This document shows, in pieces, positions 6,795 to 15,726 of a stretch of 33,865 bases of DNA (positions are counted from its first letter, which is position 1; the number at the start of each line of letters is the position of its first letter). The position numbers and the translations under genes were made by a program. The DNA comes from Anaerolineae bacterium (GTDB lineage: Bacteria; Chloroflexota; Anaerolineae; Aggregatilineales; Phototrophicaceae). Where the stretch lies: assembly GCA_025454525.1 (NCBI GenBank), contig JALOOG010000098.1, positions 1-33,865 of the forward strand, read 5' to 3'. The notes below the pieces were generated by a model, which had not been told where the DNA came from, did not search any database, and worked only from the letters and a program-made list of their open reading frames with translations.

Positions 6795-9242
6795 TTGCAA
6801 AACTCACCGTCACCTAATCAGTTGGCCGCAGTAGCGGGTCTATTGCATGACATCGGTAAATTCTGGCAACGCACGGAAAAGCGTGGTGTTGATGAGGTTC
6901 ATCGGGATTTTGATCAAGGAAAATATGGTGGCAACGGCGCATACGCAACTTATAGTGCGGCGTTTGTTAAGCAATTTGTGCCTAAAACATTTCAACATAT
7001 GAGTGACGCAATACTTTCGCACCAAAATCCACAAGATGAACATGCGCGTAGATTGGCGTTAGCAGATCGATTCGCGGCAGCCCATGAACATCAAAAATCA
7101 ACGCATCAGCATCCTGAAGCACTTATTTCTATTTTTTCAACCCTTGGGACAAAACCGATTGAACGGTTTTATGTTCGGCCGCGTCCGCTTGAACTTGGAT
7201 CAAAGGCCCTTTTTCCAACGAACGAGGTCGCTGTGGGACAAAATGCGTATCAAGGCCTTTGGCAAGCCTTTATCCAAGAGGTACAGCAATTATCCGATGA
7301 AACAGATGCAGCGATCTATCTAGAAGCGTTGCAAGGGCTTATGCAGCGGTATTGCTGGGGTATTCCGGCAACGGATTATGGCGGTGAACCCGATATTTCT
7401 CTGTATGATCACAGTCGTGTTACCGCAGCTTTGGCCGCTTGTTTGAGCCATATTGACGATCTAAGCTTGGGGCGGTTATTAAAGGGGTGGGATGCAACCC
7501 CAATCGCCACTTTTATTGAAGGCGATATATCGGGGATTCAGCGCTTCATCTATACCGTGCCGACCAATGGCGCGGCACGCCAACTTAGGGCAAGATCGTT
7601 TTATCTGCAACTATTGACCGATGCCGTCGCACGGTTCATCTTGAAAAAATTTGAGATGCCGCCCACCAACCTCATTTATAGCGGAGGTGGACGTTTTTAC
7701 TTACTGCTTCCGGCTCACCTTCACCCAGATTTACAGTCCGTTCAAGAACAGTTGGACGCGGTGCTACTCAAACATCATGACGGTGATTTATACCTCGCAT
7801 TAGGTCAAACTAAACTGAATGCCCAAGATTTTAAACCAGAAAAATTTCAACAAAAGTGGGTTGAAGTTGGGCAATCTACCGCTCAAAACAAGCGTAGGCG
7901 TTTTGGGCAAATGTCACCTTCCAATTTATTTAATCAGATTTTTGAGCCGCGTGGCTATTATGGTGATCATGAATTTAGCAAGCGCCGCGATGACCGTGAA
8001 AATCCTTCAAATGAGGATGATTGGGAGTCTACGTCTGCTTTTGGCACATCGTTGGATGATTTTGGAAGGGCGCTCTCAAAAGCCAACTTTATCGTTTTGG
8101 GTGAAGTGAAGCCACAATTGCAGATGCAAGGATCATTTGAGGCGGTTTTGAATGAATTGGGTCAAGCGGTAGCGCTACTGGACAATTCTGGAAAACGGAT
8201 CTTCCCTCATGATAAGCCATTACTTGAAAAAGCGATTGTACTGGGAATACAGCATCCGCCTGATAAGGCCATGTTGGAGCAGATACGCGCACATTTCAAA
8301 TGTCCGCTTGTCGGCCGGGTTCGTTACACCGTCAATGTTGTTGCGAAAAACAACGAGGATATGACAGCGGACTTTAGCGAATTGCAACAATCCGCGCAGG
8401 GACTTAAACGCTTTGGGGTTTTGCGAATGGATGTGGATAACTTGGGTCAGCTGTTCGCAAGCGGATTTCGTGGCAAAGACGGCCAATCACGGGCTTCTCT
8501 GGCGCGTGTCGCCAGTTTGAGCTTTGCCCTAAGCCTTTACTTTGAGGGTTATGTGGGTGAGCTTTGCCGAAAGATGAATGAGGCATGTAGAAGCGAGAGC
8601 AAAAACGAGAACGAGAAAAAGATCGAAGCGGTCTACACGGTGTATTCCGGAGGGGATGATCTTTTTATTGCGGGTAGATGGGATAAATTGCCTGAACTTG
8701 CTGAACAAATCCACGATCAATTTAAAGAGTATGCTTGCAATAACCCCGAAGTGCATATCAGTGCCGGTATCACGTTACATAGCGGCAAATATCCGCTCTA
8801 TCGCGCCGCGGAAGAAGCCAGCGAGGCCCTAGAAGCAGCCAAGAACTTACCCGGTAAGGACGGCATCTGTTTCTTAGGGCAACCGATTAAATGGCAACAG
8901 TGGCCGGATGTCTTGAACCTTCGAGATACTTTGCGCCGGTTGATCAACACCGGTAACGTGAAGCGTAGTTTGCTTCAAACCCTGTTACAGCTTCATGCCG
9001 ATTATGAAGCGACCTTAGGAGAAACACGCAATACGCGAACTGGTGAAGGACAGTTGCCCTACGGGCCTTGGTTATGGCGTAGCGCGTATCAATTCGCACG
9101 CCTTGCTGAACGTTCGGGTGGGTCAAAAGAGGATATTAATGCGTTATATTCTAAGTTGAAGAAAGACAATTTTAAGGGTATTGCCCTAACCGGAATGACG
9201 GCACGTTGGGTTGATGCCCTAACTCGTAAAGAACGATCATAA
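6795..9242 (+). CDS. cas10: Cas10/Csm1, type III-A large subunit (HD nuclease and cyclase)
   Basis: An 815-residue protein. The N-terminal HD nuclease domain shows His18-Asp19 (LLHDIGKFW) and a further SHQNP motif. The first palm-like domain starts near 240 with GDISGIQRFIYTV. The second palm carries LRMDVDNLGQLF (about 541-552) and the intact cyclase motif GGDD at 619-622 (YSGGDDLFIAG), so synthesis of cyclic oligoadenylate from ATP is expected on target RNA binding, along with HD-dependent ssDNA cleavage. A C-terminal helical domain ends the protein. The paired cysteines of the usual Csm1 zinc finger are not visible between the palms. The start is TTG at 6795, supported by GAAGGGG 7 bases upstream and by retention of the HD motif close to the N-terminus. 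Confidence 0.97.
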   Translation: MQNSPSPNQLAAVAGLLHDIGKFWQRTEKRGVDEVHRDFDQGKYGGNGAYATYSAAFVKQFVPKTFQHMSDAILSHQNPQDEHARRLALADRFAAAHEHQKSTHQHPEALISIFSTLGTKPIERFYVRPRPLELGSKALFPTNEVAVGQNAYQGLWQAFIQEVQQLSDETDAAIYLEALQGLMQRYCWGIPATDYGGEPDISLYDHSRVTAALAACLSHIDDLSLGRLLKGWDATPIATFIEGDISGIQRFIYTVPTNGAARQLRARSFYLQLLTDAVARFILKKFEMPPTNLIYSGGGRFYLLLPAHLHPDLQSVQEQLDAVLLKHHDGDLYLALGQTKLNAQDFKPEKFQQKWVEVGQSTAQNKRRRFGQMSPSNLFNQIFEPRGYYGDHEFSKRRDDRENPSNEDDWESTSAFGTSLDDFGRALSKANFIVLGEVKPQLQMQGSFEAVLNELGQAVALLDNSGKRIFPHDKPLLEKAIVLGIQHPPDKAMLEQIRAHFKCPLVGRVRYTVNVVAKNNEDMTADFSELQQSAQGLKRFGVLRMDVDNLGQLFASGFRGKDGQSRASLARVASLSFALSLYFEGYVGELCRKMNEACRSESKNENEKKIEAVYTVYSGGDDLFIAGRWDKLPELAEQIHDQFKEYACNNPEVHISAGITLHSGKYPLYRAAEEASEALEAAKNLPGKDGICFLGQPIKWQQWPDVLNLRDTLRRLINTGNVKRSLLQTLLQLHADYEATLGETRNTRTGEGQLPYGPWLWRSAYQFARLAERSGGSKEDINALYSKLKKDNFKGIALTGMTARWVDALTRKERS

Positions 9243-9254
9243 TGAGGAGGAACA

Positions 9255-9701
9255 ATGAGTAACTATAGACCACAGAGACCGGGACAACACCAACAAGCCC
9301 AACAGAATAAGATTGAACTTCCACCGAATAGTGATTTAAACACGATCATTGCAGGCGATCCTGTTACGAGTGCCAAGTTAACCAACGAATGGGCAGAAAA
9401 AATTGGTAAGGCACTCAAACAAGACCTCAAAGCCGCGCAAATCCGTAACATCTTTGGCAAGGTACGCCAGATTGAGATGTATTGGTCAACCACTGAAACT
9501 CAAGATAGAACAGCCCTACGCGATCTGATCCTACTCAAACCCAAATTACGCTACCAAGCAGAACGCAAAGGAGAGGTTAAAGACTTGGCAAAATTACTTT
9601 CTGATCTGATTGACTTGGTTGATAACCGTGACAAATTTCAGCGTTTTGTCGATTTTTTTGAAGCAATTCTCGCTTATCACAAAGCCGAAGGGGGGCAATA
9701 A
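9255..9701 (+). CDS. csm2: Csm2, type III-A small subunit
   Basis: A 148-residue basic helical protein between cas10 and csm3, the expected place and size for Csm2. After a Gln-rich N-terminus (about 1-22, probably disordered) come helices with LKAAQIRNIFGKVRQIEMYW, the family's conserved T/A-x-Q-I-R motif, then LILLKPKLRYQAERK and a C-terminal helix ending FVDFFEAILAYHK. Csm2 subunits line the belly of the Csm complex along the crRNA-target duplex. A strong AGGAGG ribosome site lies 7 bases before ATG, the best in the operon, which suits a subunit present in several copies. Confidence 0.93.
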   Translation: MSNYRPQRPGQHQQAQQNKIELPPNSDLNTIIAGDPVTSAKLTNEWAEKIGKALKQDLKAAQIRNIFGKVRQIEMYWSTTETQDRTALRDLILLKPKLRYQAERKGEVKDLAKLLSDLIDLVDNRDKFQRFVDFFEAILAYHKAEGGQ

Positions 9702-9703
9702 AA

Positions 9704-10489
9704 ATGAATGATCATAAAAAACTTCAACTTGAAGGACGGGTATTCATCACAGGAATTATCGTAGCCAAAAGCGGCCTGCACATTGGTGGTTCAGGGGGGT
9801 CTTTTTCGATTGGTGGGAATGATAATCCGGTGATTGTTAATCCCATGAACGGCGAACCTTATATCCCCGGTTCATCCTTGCGCGGAAAAATGCGTTCGTT
9901 GACAGAGAAATATATGGGAGTAAAGCTTGTTCGACACGCTAATATCACGATGCACACAGCGGAGAATGAGGAAGATTACAAGGAGTCTCCAATTGCCAAT
10001 ATCTATGGCGTGCCAGCACAAGATTTTAATCTGCCTTCTCGTTTGATCGTGCGGGATGTGATGTTAACTTCGGCTTCGCGTGAACAGCTGCTCAAAGCCC
10101 GAACCGATTTGCCGTTTACCGAAGTTAAAACGGAAGTGTCGATTGATCGCATCACCTCACAAGCGAATCCGCGCTCCTTAGAACGGGTACCGGCCGGGGC
10201 GGAGTTCGGCCCGATGGAAATGGTCTACAACCTTTATATTCGGCAAGATGTGGACTGGTTCAGCGTGCTGGTCGATGGGATGACCCTGTTAGAAGACGAT
10301 TATCTCGGTGGGAGCGGATCGCGGGGGAGTGGTAAGGTGGCGTTCAAAGACTTGACGATCACGATCAAGCCAAAAAATGATTACCGTAATCCCCAACCTG
10401 TTCAGGGTAATTATGATACATTACGGGATTTCTCGAACGACTTAGAGAACATATTGAAAGAAATAAAACAACGATTGTTCCAGAGTTAA
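9704..10489 (+). CDS. csm3: Csm3, RAMP backbone subunit and target-RNA nuclease
   Basis: A 261-residue RAMP (Cas7-like) protein. SGLHIGGSGG at 23-32 and GGNDNPVIV at 37-45 align with Csm3; Asp40 corresponds to the catalytic Asp33 of the Streptococcus thermophilus protein, so cleavage of bound target RNA at 6-nt steps is expected. YIPGSSLRGKMRSL (53-66) is the conserved crRNA-binding block, and a Gly-rich loop (GGSGSRGSGKV) lies near 203-213. Csm3 polymerises along the crRNA. The gene starts 3 bases after csm2 stops, so translation is probably coupled. Confidence 0.96.
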   Translation: MNDHKKLQLEGRVFITGIIVAKSGLHIGGSGGSFSIGGNDNPVIVNPMNGEPYIPGSSLRGKMRSLTEKYMGVKLVRHANITMHTAENEEDYKESPIANIYGVPAQDFNLPSRLIVRDVMLTSASREQLLKARTDLPFTEVKTEVSIDRITSQANPRSLERVPAGAEFGPMEMVYNLYIRQDVDWFSVLVDGMTLLEDDYLGGSGSRGSGKVAFKDLTITIKPKNDYRNPQPVQGNYDTLRDFSNDLENILKEIKQRLFQS

Positions 10490-10493
10490 TGCG

Positions 10494-11579
10494 ATGGCTC
10501 ATAAAGCTTACAAATTCACTTTCAAAACTGGATTACATCCAGGGCGTGAAGGGTTGGCCTTGGAATCGAGTGGTGAAACGTTCCCTTCGGATTCGCTCTT
10601 TTCGGCGATCATCTCTGAACTGGCCGTGCTTGATCCGAAATTAGTGCCGGAAATACTGGCGGCGTTCAACCAAAGTGAGCCGCCCTTCCGGTTATCGTCG
10701 CTGTATCCGATCCTCGGAGATTTGCCGCTGTTTCCGATGCCGCGCCTGCAATTGCAGTATACCGCCCGGGAAGGTCAGCATTCCGTCAAACTATTCAAGA
10801 AACTGGCTTATGTATCACCTATAATCCTCCGGCGCATCCTCACTCACCAAAACATTGACGACTGGTTGCCTAACGAGGCTAATCCAGAGAGCAGTCGCGG
10901 ACGGTTTTTGCAAGGCGGGGCGGTGTGGATCGATGCTGATGAAGTCGTACAATTACCCCCTCGCTTCCAAAATCTATCGGTTAATCAGATGAAGGAGGCT
11001 AAATTCTGGAGCATCGGCACTGTTTCGCGAGTGACGATCGATCGGATCACCAACGAAAGCAATATCTATCAGGTGGGGCGGACGTTCTTTGCCTCTGAGT
11101 GCGGATTATGGCTCTTGGCGGATATTCATCAGTATGAAGACGCACTAGTTGAAGTGTTATATCATCTGGGAGATACCGGAATCGGTGGAGAACGCTCGGC
11201 GGGATATGGGAGTTTTGAGTTGTATTCAATCCCAGTGCCGGAAATACCGCTTGCCAGCCACGGCCCCCAAGCTATGACGCTCTCGCGTTACAATCCGACA
11301 CTTGAAGAATTAAATCAAGGTGTGCTTGGCGAAAATGCCGCTTATGAGTTGGTCGATATCGGCGGGTGGTTTAGTGCGATTGGTGCGGCCGGGCAGCGGC
11401 GTAAACGGATTCGTTTTATTGAGGCGGGATCCATCTTAGACTTGCGACAGACTCCAACCGTGACTGGTCGCCTTGTGGATGTACGTCCGCCGAATGATCT
11501 ACCGGGATCACCGCGTCATCCGATCATCCGTAGCGGAATTGCACTCCTAATCGGCGCTGGAAAGAGGGAGCATCCATAA
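10494..11579 (+). CDS. csm4: Csm4, RAMP subunit binding the crRNA 5' handle
   Basis: A 361-residue Cas5-like RAMP. The N-terminus YKFTFKTGLHPGREG...FPSDSLFSAI is typical of Csm4 (xLHxG then S-D-x-L-F), followed by the PFRLSSLYP block. The C-terminal glycine-rich loop GIGGERSAGYGSFEL (about 229-243) is well conserved. Csm4 contacts Cas10 and caps the 5' handle of the crRNA. ATG at 10494 lies 5 bases after the csm3 stop. The stop TAA shares one base with the csm5 ATG, indicating translational coupling. Confidence 0.94.
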   Translation: MAHKAYKFTFKTGLHPGREGLALESSGETFPSDSLFSAIISELAVLDPKLVPEILAAFNQSEPPFRLSSLYPILGDLPLFPMPRLQLQYTAREGQHSVKLFKKLAYVSPIILRRILTHQNIDDWLPNEANPESSRGRFLQGGAVWIDADEVVQLPPRFQNLSVNQMKEAKFWSIGTVSRVTIDRITNESNIYQVGRTFFASECGLWLLADIHQYEDALVEVLYHLGDTGIGGERSAGYGSFELYSIPVPEIPLASHGPQAMTLSRYNPTLEELNQGVLGENAAYELVDIGGWFSAIGAAGQRRKRIRFIEAGSILDLRQTPTVTGRLVDVRPPNDLPGSPRHPIIRSGIALLIGAGKREHP

Positions 11580-12703
11580 TGGCGAAACTGCATAAAACAT
11601 TCCGATTAACAATCACCACCCTGACCCCGTTGCATATCGGCACGGGTAACCATTTGCTACGCGATTTTGATTATGTCACCCGTGATGGAAAAACATGGGT
11701 TGTTAATGAAGAGGCGCTGGCAGATCTGCTCATAGACTATGAAGATGATCTGGCGAAAATGGCGGCCGGGCGACCGGTGAGTGAACTACTCAGACCGTCG
11801 GATTATCAGGCGGATAGCCCTTTGTTCCGTTATGTGCTTCCCGGTGAGCCGCGATCAGAGAAGCCCGGCTCGGTGTTACAAGAACAAATTAAAGATCCGT
11901 GGGATCGTCCTTACATCCCGGGTTCATCGCTGAAAGGCGCTTTGCGAACTGCGCTATTTTATGCGGGATATGAGCAACGCAAGTTACAATTCAAGGTGAG
12001 CGATCTGGGCAATAGTGCCAAGTTTGCTGCTCAAACTTTGGAACGCAATGTGTTTGCAAATAACGTAAGCCCCGGCAAAGCGCCTAATCACGATCTTCTG
12101 CGTGCTTTGCAAATCAGCGATAGTGTGCCGGATGATCAAAAACGTCTGCAAATTGTGAACATTACCGTTAGCAAAAACGGTCAATCAAGCGGCTCACCGA
12201 TCGAATTAGAGGCGATCCCCCCAAGTATCACGTTTGAGATGACTCTAACGCTTGATGGATACTTGCTAAATGATCAAACACGTCGAAATGTGGGTTATGA
12301 GGATGATCAGTTGAAATGGATGCGCCGCATTTCACAAGTTATCAATTACTGGACACAACAACGACTCGCCACTGAAATGGCACTCAAGCGGTATTTTAAT
12401 TGGAGTGAAGGGTTTCAACGGGTGATCCAATATTATGAGCAGGATCAACTCCAGAAGGATGAATTCATTTTGCAACTGGGTTGGGGTGGGGGTTGGGATA
12501 GCAAAACGCTTGGTAAGCATCTCACAGATAATCAACCCGAGTTTGCCAGATTGGTGAATGACAGCCGCTTCAAAATGTTGCGTAAAGGGAAATTTGCCGA
12601 GGGGGATATGTACCCCAAAACACGACGGGCCGTTGTCACCCCAAAAATGCGGCCTGTGAGTCTGTTGGGTTGGATATGGGTTCGCATGGAGGCGATGACA
12701 TGA
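11579..12703 (+). CDS. csm5: Csm5, RAMP subunit at the crRNA 3' end
   Basis: A 374-residue RAMP. The start FRLTITTLTPLHIGTGN is the characteristic Csm5 N-terminus, and YIPGSSLKGALRTALFY (about 111-127) is its conserved RAMP block. Csm5 sits at the 3' end of the crRNA in the complex and helps recruit trimming nucleases. The gene overlaps csm4 by one base and its stop overlaps the ATG of the following CARF-HEPN gene (ATGA). Sequence between about 250 and 340 is helix-rich and less conserved, as usual for this subunit. Confidence 0.94.
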   Translation: MAKLHKTFRLTITTLTPLHIGTGNHLLRDFDYVTRDGKTWVVNEEALADLLIDYEDDLAKMAAGRPVSELLRPSDYQADSPLFRYVLPGEPRSEKPGSVLQEQIKDPWDRPYIPGSSLKGALRTALFYAGYEQRKLQFKVSDLGNSAKFAAQTLERNVFANNVSPGKAPNHDLLRALQISDSVPDDQKRLQIVNITVSKNGQSSGSPIELEAIPPSITFEMTLTLDGYLLNDQTRRNVGYEDDQLKWMRRISQVINYWTQQRLATEMALKRYFNWSEGFQRVIQYYEQDQLQKDEFILQLGWGGGWDSKTLGKHLTDNQPEFARLVNDSRFKMLRKGKFAEGDMYPKTRRAVVTPKMRPVSLLGWIWVRMEAMT

Positions 12704-14163
12704 GTAAGGTAGTGCTATTGGCAAACGTTGGTAACAGCGATGTGAAACTTGAAGACGAAACGCGGCTTCCTAAGCAACCGGATGAATACCGTCGTTCTGC
12801 GCGCAAACTGGGTGAGGAGATCCGCGATAAGTTTGAAACGTATGTCGACTCAATTCAGTTACCGTTGTTAGAGCCGACTCTCGAATGGATTACAAAAGAT
12901 GCGACATGCAACATTAAAGATATTGTGGTGTTTATTTTTGCTTCCGATCAAGATAAAAAGGTGACACGCGAAGAAGAATGGCGAAATGATACGGCCCCTT
13001 ATGCTGAGGTCATCCAACTGTATTTGAATCAAAAACAGCAAATGCCAAAGAAGCAGGTGAAGATTATCCCGATTTCAGGCAATCCCGCAAACTACCCTAA
13101 TGCGTTGGAGTTTCATCAAAAAACACTCACAGACATCAAAAACAGACTTCCTGCTGATGCTCGGGTCTACATGGAAGTGTCTGGTGGGACTCCTGCTATG
13201 ACGGCAATGCTCATGTTGATGGGGGTTGAAACCTTCGGGCAAGATGTGATTACGCTTTATATGGATCGAGGTAGTAAATCCCCAAAACGGCTCGGCGTAT
13301 CCGAGGCGCTGTTCGCCCGTAAGACCAAGCAAACCCTACGTGACCAGATGAATTTATATGCTTATGGTGCGGCGAGAAAAACTGTGATACAAGATGGACG
13401 ACTTCTCACTGCTGATGAGAATCGACGAAATTTAATCAGTAAACTGTTAGGCTATGCAGATCGTCGTTTGGCATTTGACTACAAACGCGCTCGCGATGAA
13501 CTGGAAGGCTCTAAGGTTGTGGGAGAACTCCAAGCGCAATTAGATTATTGGCAGCGGGAATTAGCAGAGCCAAAGGCATCTCATCATCTCGCTGAACTTA
13601 TACATAGCGCACAAATCAAGCTCTTTCAAGGCGAATATGCAGATTTTACACAGCGGCTTTTTCGCTTTCAGGAGGCGATCTTACGCTGTATGGCTGAACA
13701 AATGGGCATTATCATTATCGACAACTATCTAAGCGACACTTGGCGTAGTGAGAAACCTGAACTTGATAACTATCTAAAATCGTATCGACGCAGGGAAAAC
13801 GGTATCATATTATCGGAGGGTTCTAAGGCAATTGAAACAAAAGGACGATCACTAAATCGTTACAGTCTCGGCGCAATCGTAGATTATTTTATCCAACAGT
13901 CGGATTGGTCGCACTGGAGTGAACCCACAGAAAAAATTTTCCGGCTTTCCTTGGTGGCCGATCTCCGGAATAAAGGGATTGCAGGGCATGGTTTTGAAGG
14001 AATTAGCCAAGAAGATATTGAAAATGTTTACACGCATAACTGTGATCAATTGATTAATCATCTGAAAGAGATTTACGAAGCTGTATTCGAGAAAGCGATC
14101 CGTGATAACCCATACGATACGATCAATGCCCTGATCCTTGATCTCATTGAGGGACGGCGATGA
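12700..14163 (+). CDS. csm6: CARF-HEPN ribonuclease (Csm6/Csx1-like), cyclic-oligoadenylate activated
   Basis: A 487-residue protein from the ATG at 12700, which overlaps the csm5 stop as ATGA; a longer in-frame reading from 12670 would overlap csm5 more and adds no conserved residues. The N-terminal CARF domain shows VVLLANVGNSD (strand 1 and loop) and SGGTPAMTAMLM (161-172), the ligand-binding signature of Csm6. A helical linker (about 220-330) leads to a C-terminal HEPN domain whose active-site motif is Arg423-x6-His430 (LRNKGIAGH). The family degrades single-stranded RNA non-specifically when cyclic oligoadenylate binds the CARF dimer. Co-occurrence with a GGDD-intact Cas10 supports this. 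Whether cA4 or cA6 is the activator cannot be told from sequence. Confidence 0.93.
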   Translation: MSKVVLLANVGNSDVKLEDETRLPKQPDEYRRSARKLGEEIRDKFETYVDSIQLPLLEPTLEWITKDATCNIKDIVVFIFASDQDKKVTREEEWRNDTAPYAEVIQLYLNQKQQMPKKQVKIIPISGNPANYPNALEFHQKTLTDIKNRLPADARVYMEVSGGTPAMTAMLMLMGVETFGQDVITLYMDRGSKSPKRLGVSEALFARKTKQTLRDQMNLYAYGAARKTVIQDGRLLTADENRRNLISKLLGYADRRLAFDYKRARDELEGSKVVGELQAQLDYWQRELAEPKASHHLAELIHSAQIKLFQGEYADFTQRLFRFQEAILRCMAEQMGIIIIDNYLSDTWRSEKPELDNYLKSYRRRENGIILSEGSKAIETKGRSLNRYSLGAIVDYFIQQSDWSHWSEPTEKIFRLSLVADLRNKGIAGHGFEGISQEDIENVYTHNCDQLINHLKEIYEAVFEKAIRDNPYDTINALILDLIEGRR

Positions 14164-14999
14164 GCGATTTGCTTTCTGTGGTTGTCAAAGTTCAGGCGCA
14201 AGCGGATGTTACGCTTCCAGCTCATACCGGACGTATGATCTATAACGTTTGGATGCGTTGGCTTGAGGCCTACGATGCCGCGCTTGCCAAGCATTGGCAT
14301 GATTCCCAAGGTCTGAAACCCTATACTTGTTCGACTCTGATTCACCCCAATTCGAGAACCTTGGCTTGTGGCGATGTCGCGTGGTTTCGGATCACAACGT
14401 TGGAAAAAGGCCTTACCCGTCTTTTAAGATCTTATCTTGATCAACCGCCTAATGTTGTGATCATCGGTGAGACTCCGTTTGAAATATTAAGTATTACCGA
14501 TGATTCACAAAGACATACATGGGCTAATTCAATCGCTTATGAAGACCTTGCAGCGCCTCATCTGCTAATGGGCGCAAATCCTGAGCGTCGTTTGAAAATG
14601 GAATTTGCCGCACCTGTGGTTTTCAATCACCATGAGATGAATATGCCTTTCCCTTTGCCAGAGTTGGTTTTTGGGAGTCTATTGGATAAGTGGAATGCCT
14701 TTAGCCCTATTTCTATTCATCAGGATATTCGGAAATTCTGCGCTTCAGGTTTGAGCATTGGCTACTTCAACTTGCGTTCGCAACGTGTGCAGGTATTGGA
14801 GCAGAATCAGCCGATCGGCGGTAAAGGCGATATTCAATATGTGGTGACACGCTATGATCGTTATTGGATGAGTATTGTCGGTTTATTGGCAAATTATGCG
14901 TTTTATGCGGGAGTAGGGCGGTTTACGGCTTTAGGCCTAGGGCAAACACGCCATGTTCCTATGCTGAACCCTCAGATGAGTAGTCCACCACAAAAGTAA
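14160..14999 (+). CDS. cas6: Cas6, crRNA-processing endoribonuclease
   Basis: A 279-residue Cas6-family RAMP ending the operon, overlapping the Csm6-like gene by ATGA. The N-terminal ferredoxin-like half has AHTGRMIYNVWMRWL and the nearby His45/His47 (KHWHDS), candidates for the catalytic base. The C-terminal half carries the diagnostic glycine-rich loop YAGVGRFTALGLGQTR (about 250-265). Cas6 cuts the repeat part of the pre-crRNA and leaves an 8-nt 5' handle loaded into Csm4. No CRISPR array lies in the window, so its substrate must be transcribed elsewhere. Confidence 0.94.
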   Translation: MSDLLSVVVKVQAQADVTLPAHTGRMIYNVWMRWLEAYDAALAKHWHDSQGLKPYTCSTLIHPNSRTLACGDVAWFRITTLEKGLTRLLRSYLDQPPNVVIIGETPFEILSITDDSQRHTWANSIAYEDLAAPHLLMGANPERRLKMEFAAPVVFNHHEMNMPFPLPELVFGSLLDKWNAFSPISIHQDIRKFCASGLSIGYFNLRSQRVQVLEQNQPIGGKGDIQYVVTRYDRYWMSIVGLLANYAFYAGVGRFTALGLGQTRHVPMLNPQMSSPPQK

Positions 15000-15204
15000 T
15001 TGAGGATATAAGCGGGATGACTTGGTGCGGGTTTGGGGAATGTCGAATGATCAGCGAACGGTAGCGTGCGTTGCGTTGGGCTTGCTAAGCACCGACTTTA
15101 CGGTTGAGGGTGAAGGTGAGCATATCAGTGGACGCATTGCTTGACTAGGATTAAGCTAGGAAGCCTATTTGGGCGTGTCGTAAAATTCCGGTTACGGTGG
15201 GCCG
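15000..15204. other. Intergenic stretch after cas6, no gene recognised
   Basis: There are no CRISPR repeats and no terminator with a T-run. A short open plus-strand reading (about 15026-15144) ends in TGA and matches no family I recognise. It may be older decayed coding sequence belonging to the neighbouring methyltransferase relic. Confidence 0.4.
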
Positions 15205-15678
15205 CTTTTACGTCAAAAGTTGATCGGATGAACACGCTATCTTGCGACCCCTGAAGTCGCTAAACATCGCTTCTTTGTCTGGTTAGATCTAGACACCGTG
15301 CCGGATCACACCTTGCATGTGATCGTCCGTGATGATTACTTTTTCAGTTATGGGCTTTGCGAACAGGCGCAACCTTAGAAGATCGTCCGCGCTATACATC
15401 TACCCGTACTTTTAACACATTCCCGTTTCCTTACCCTCCCGGGCGATCAACTGAAGGATCGCACACTCACCAACCTGTATAACGCGCTTAACGCTTATCG
15501 GGGGATCGAACAGATCCGTGTGAAGCCAATTGCGGGGGATTTTGCGCCGCGTCTAGATACGCTACATCGCGAATTGGATCAGGCGGTGTGTGTGGCATAT
15601 GGGTGGGATGTGTCGATTTTAGAGGATGAAGATGTGCTGTTAGCGCGATTGTTGGCGCTCAATTTACAACGCGCCTGA
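15205..15678 (+). pseudogene. 3' remnant of an MmeI-like N6-adenine DNA methyltransferase
   Basis: No single frame is open, but successive frames give typical blocks of large single-chain type II (MmeI-like) or DrmMI-like DNA methyltransferases: TRYLATPEVAKHRFFVWLD and VIVRDDYFFS, then in another frame LEDRPRYTSTRTFNTFPFPY, then in a third LKDRTLTNLYNALNAYRG and the C-terminal ELDQAVCVAYGWDVSILEDE ending in ALNLQRA and TGA. A stop codon precedes the first block, and the usual HSRIHELW segment is deleted between the first two. So at least one deletion and two frame changes have occurred. The N-terminal nuclease and SAM-binding core are absent. The last 81 bases recur at 17068-17148. Confidence 0.8.
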
Positions 15679-15686
15679 AGATAAAT

Positions 15687-15716
15687 CCGCCCACCTGACC
15701 GCAATTAGGTAGGCGG
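15687..15716 (-). terminator. Hairpin after the small anchored-protein gene
   Basis: A 10-position stem with one mismatch (CCGCCCACCT against AGGTAGGCGG) and a 10-nt loop begins 11 bases past the stop of the minus-strand gene. ATTTAT follows on the minus strand, a weak T-run. Possible intrinsic terminator. Confidence 0.45.
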
Positions 15717-15726
15717 TGCGTTGCCG

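Noticed and set aside
12670-12699. Earlier start for the Csm6-like gene
   Set aside because: The ATG at 12700 forms the ATGA overlap with csm5 seen elsewhere in the operon, and the CARF strand begins right after it.
14990-15720. Possible CRISPR array next to cas6
   Set aside because: No regularly spaced direct repeats are present; the sequence is decayed methyltransferase coding DNA.
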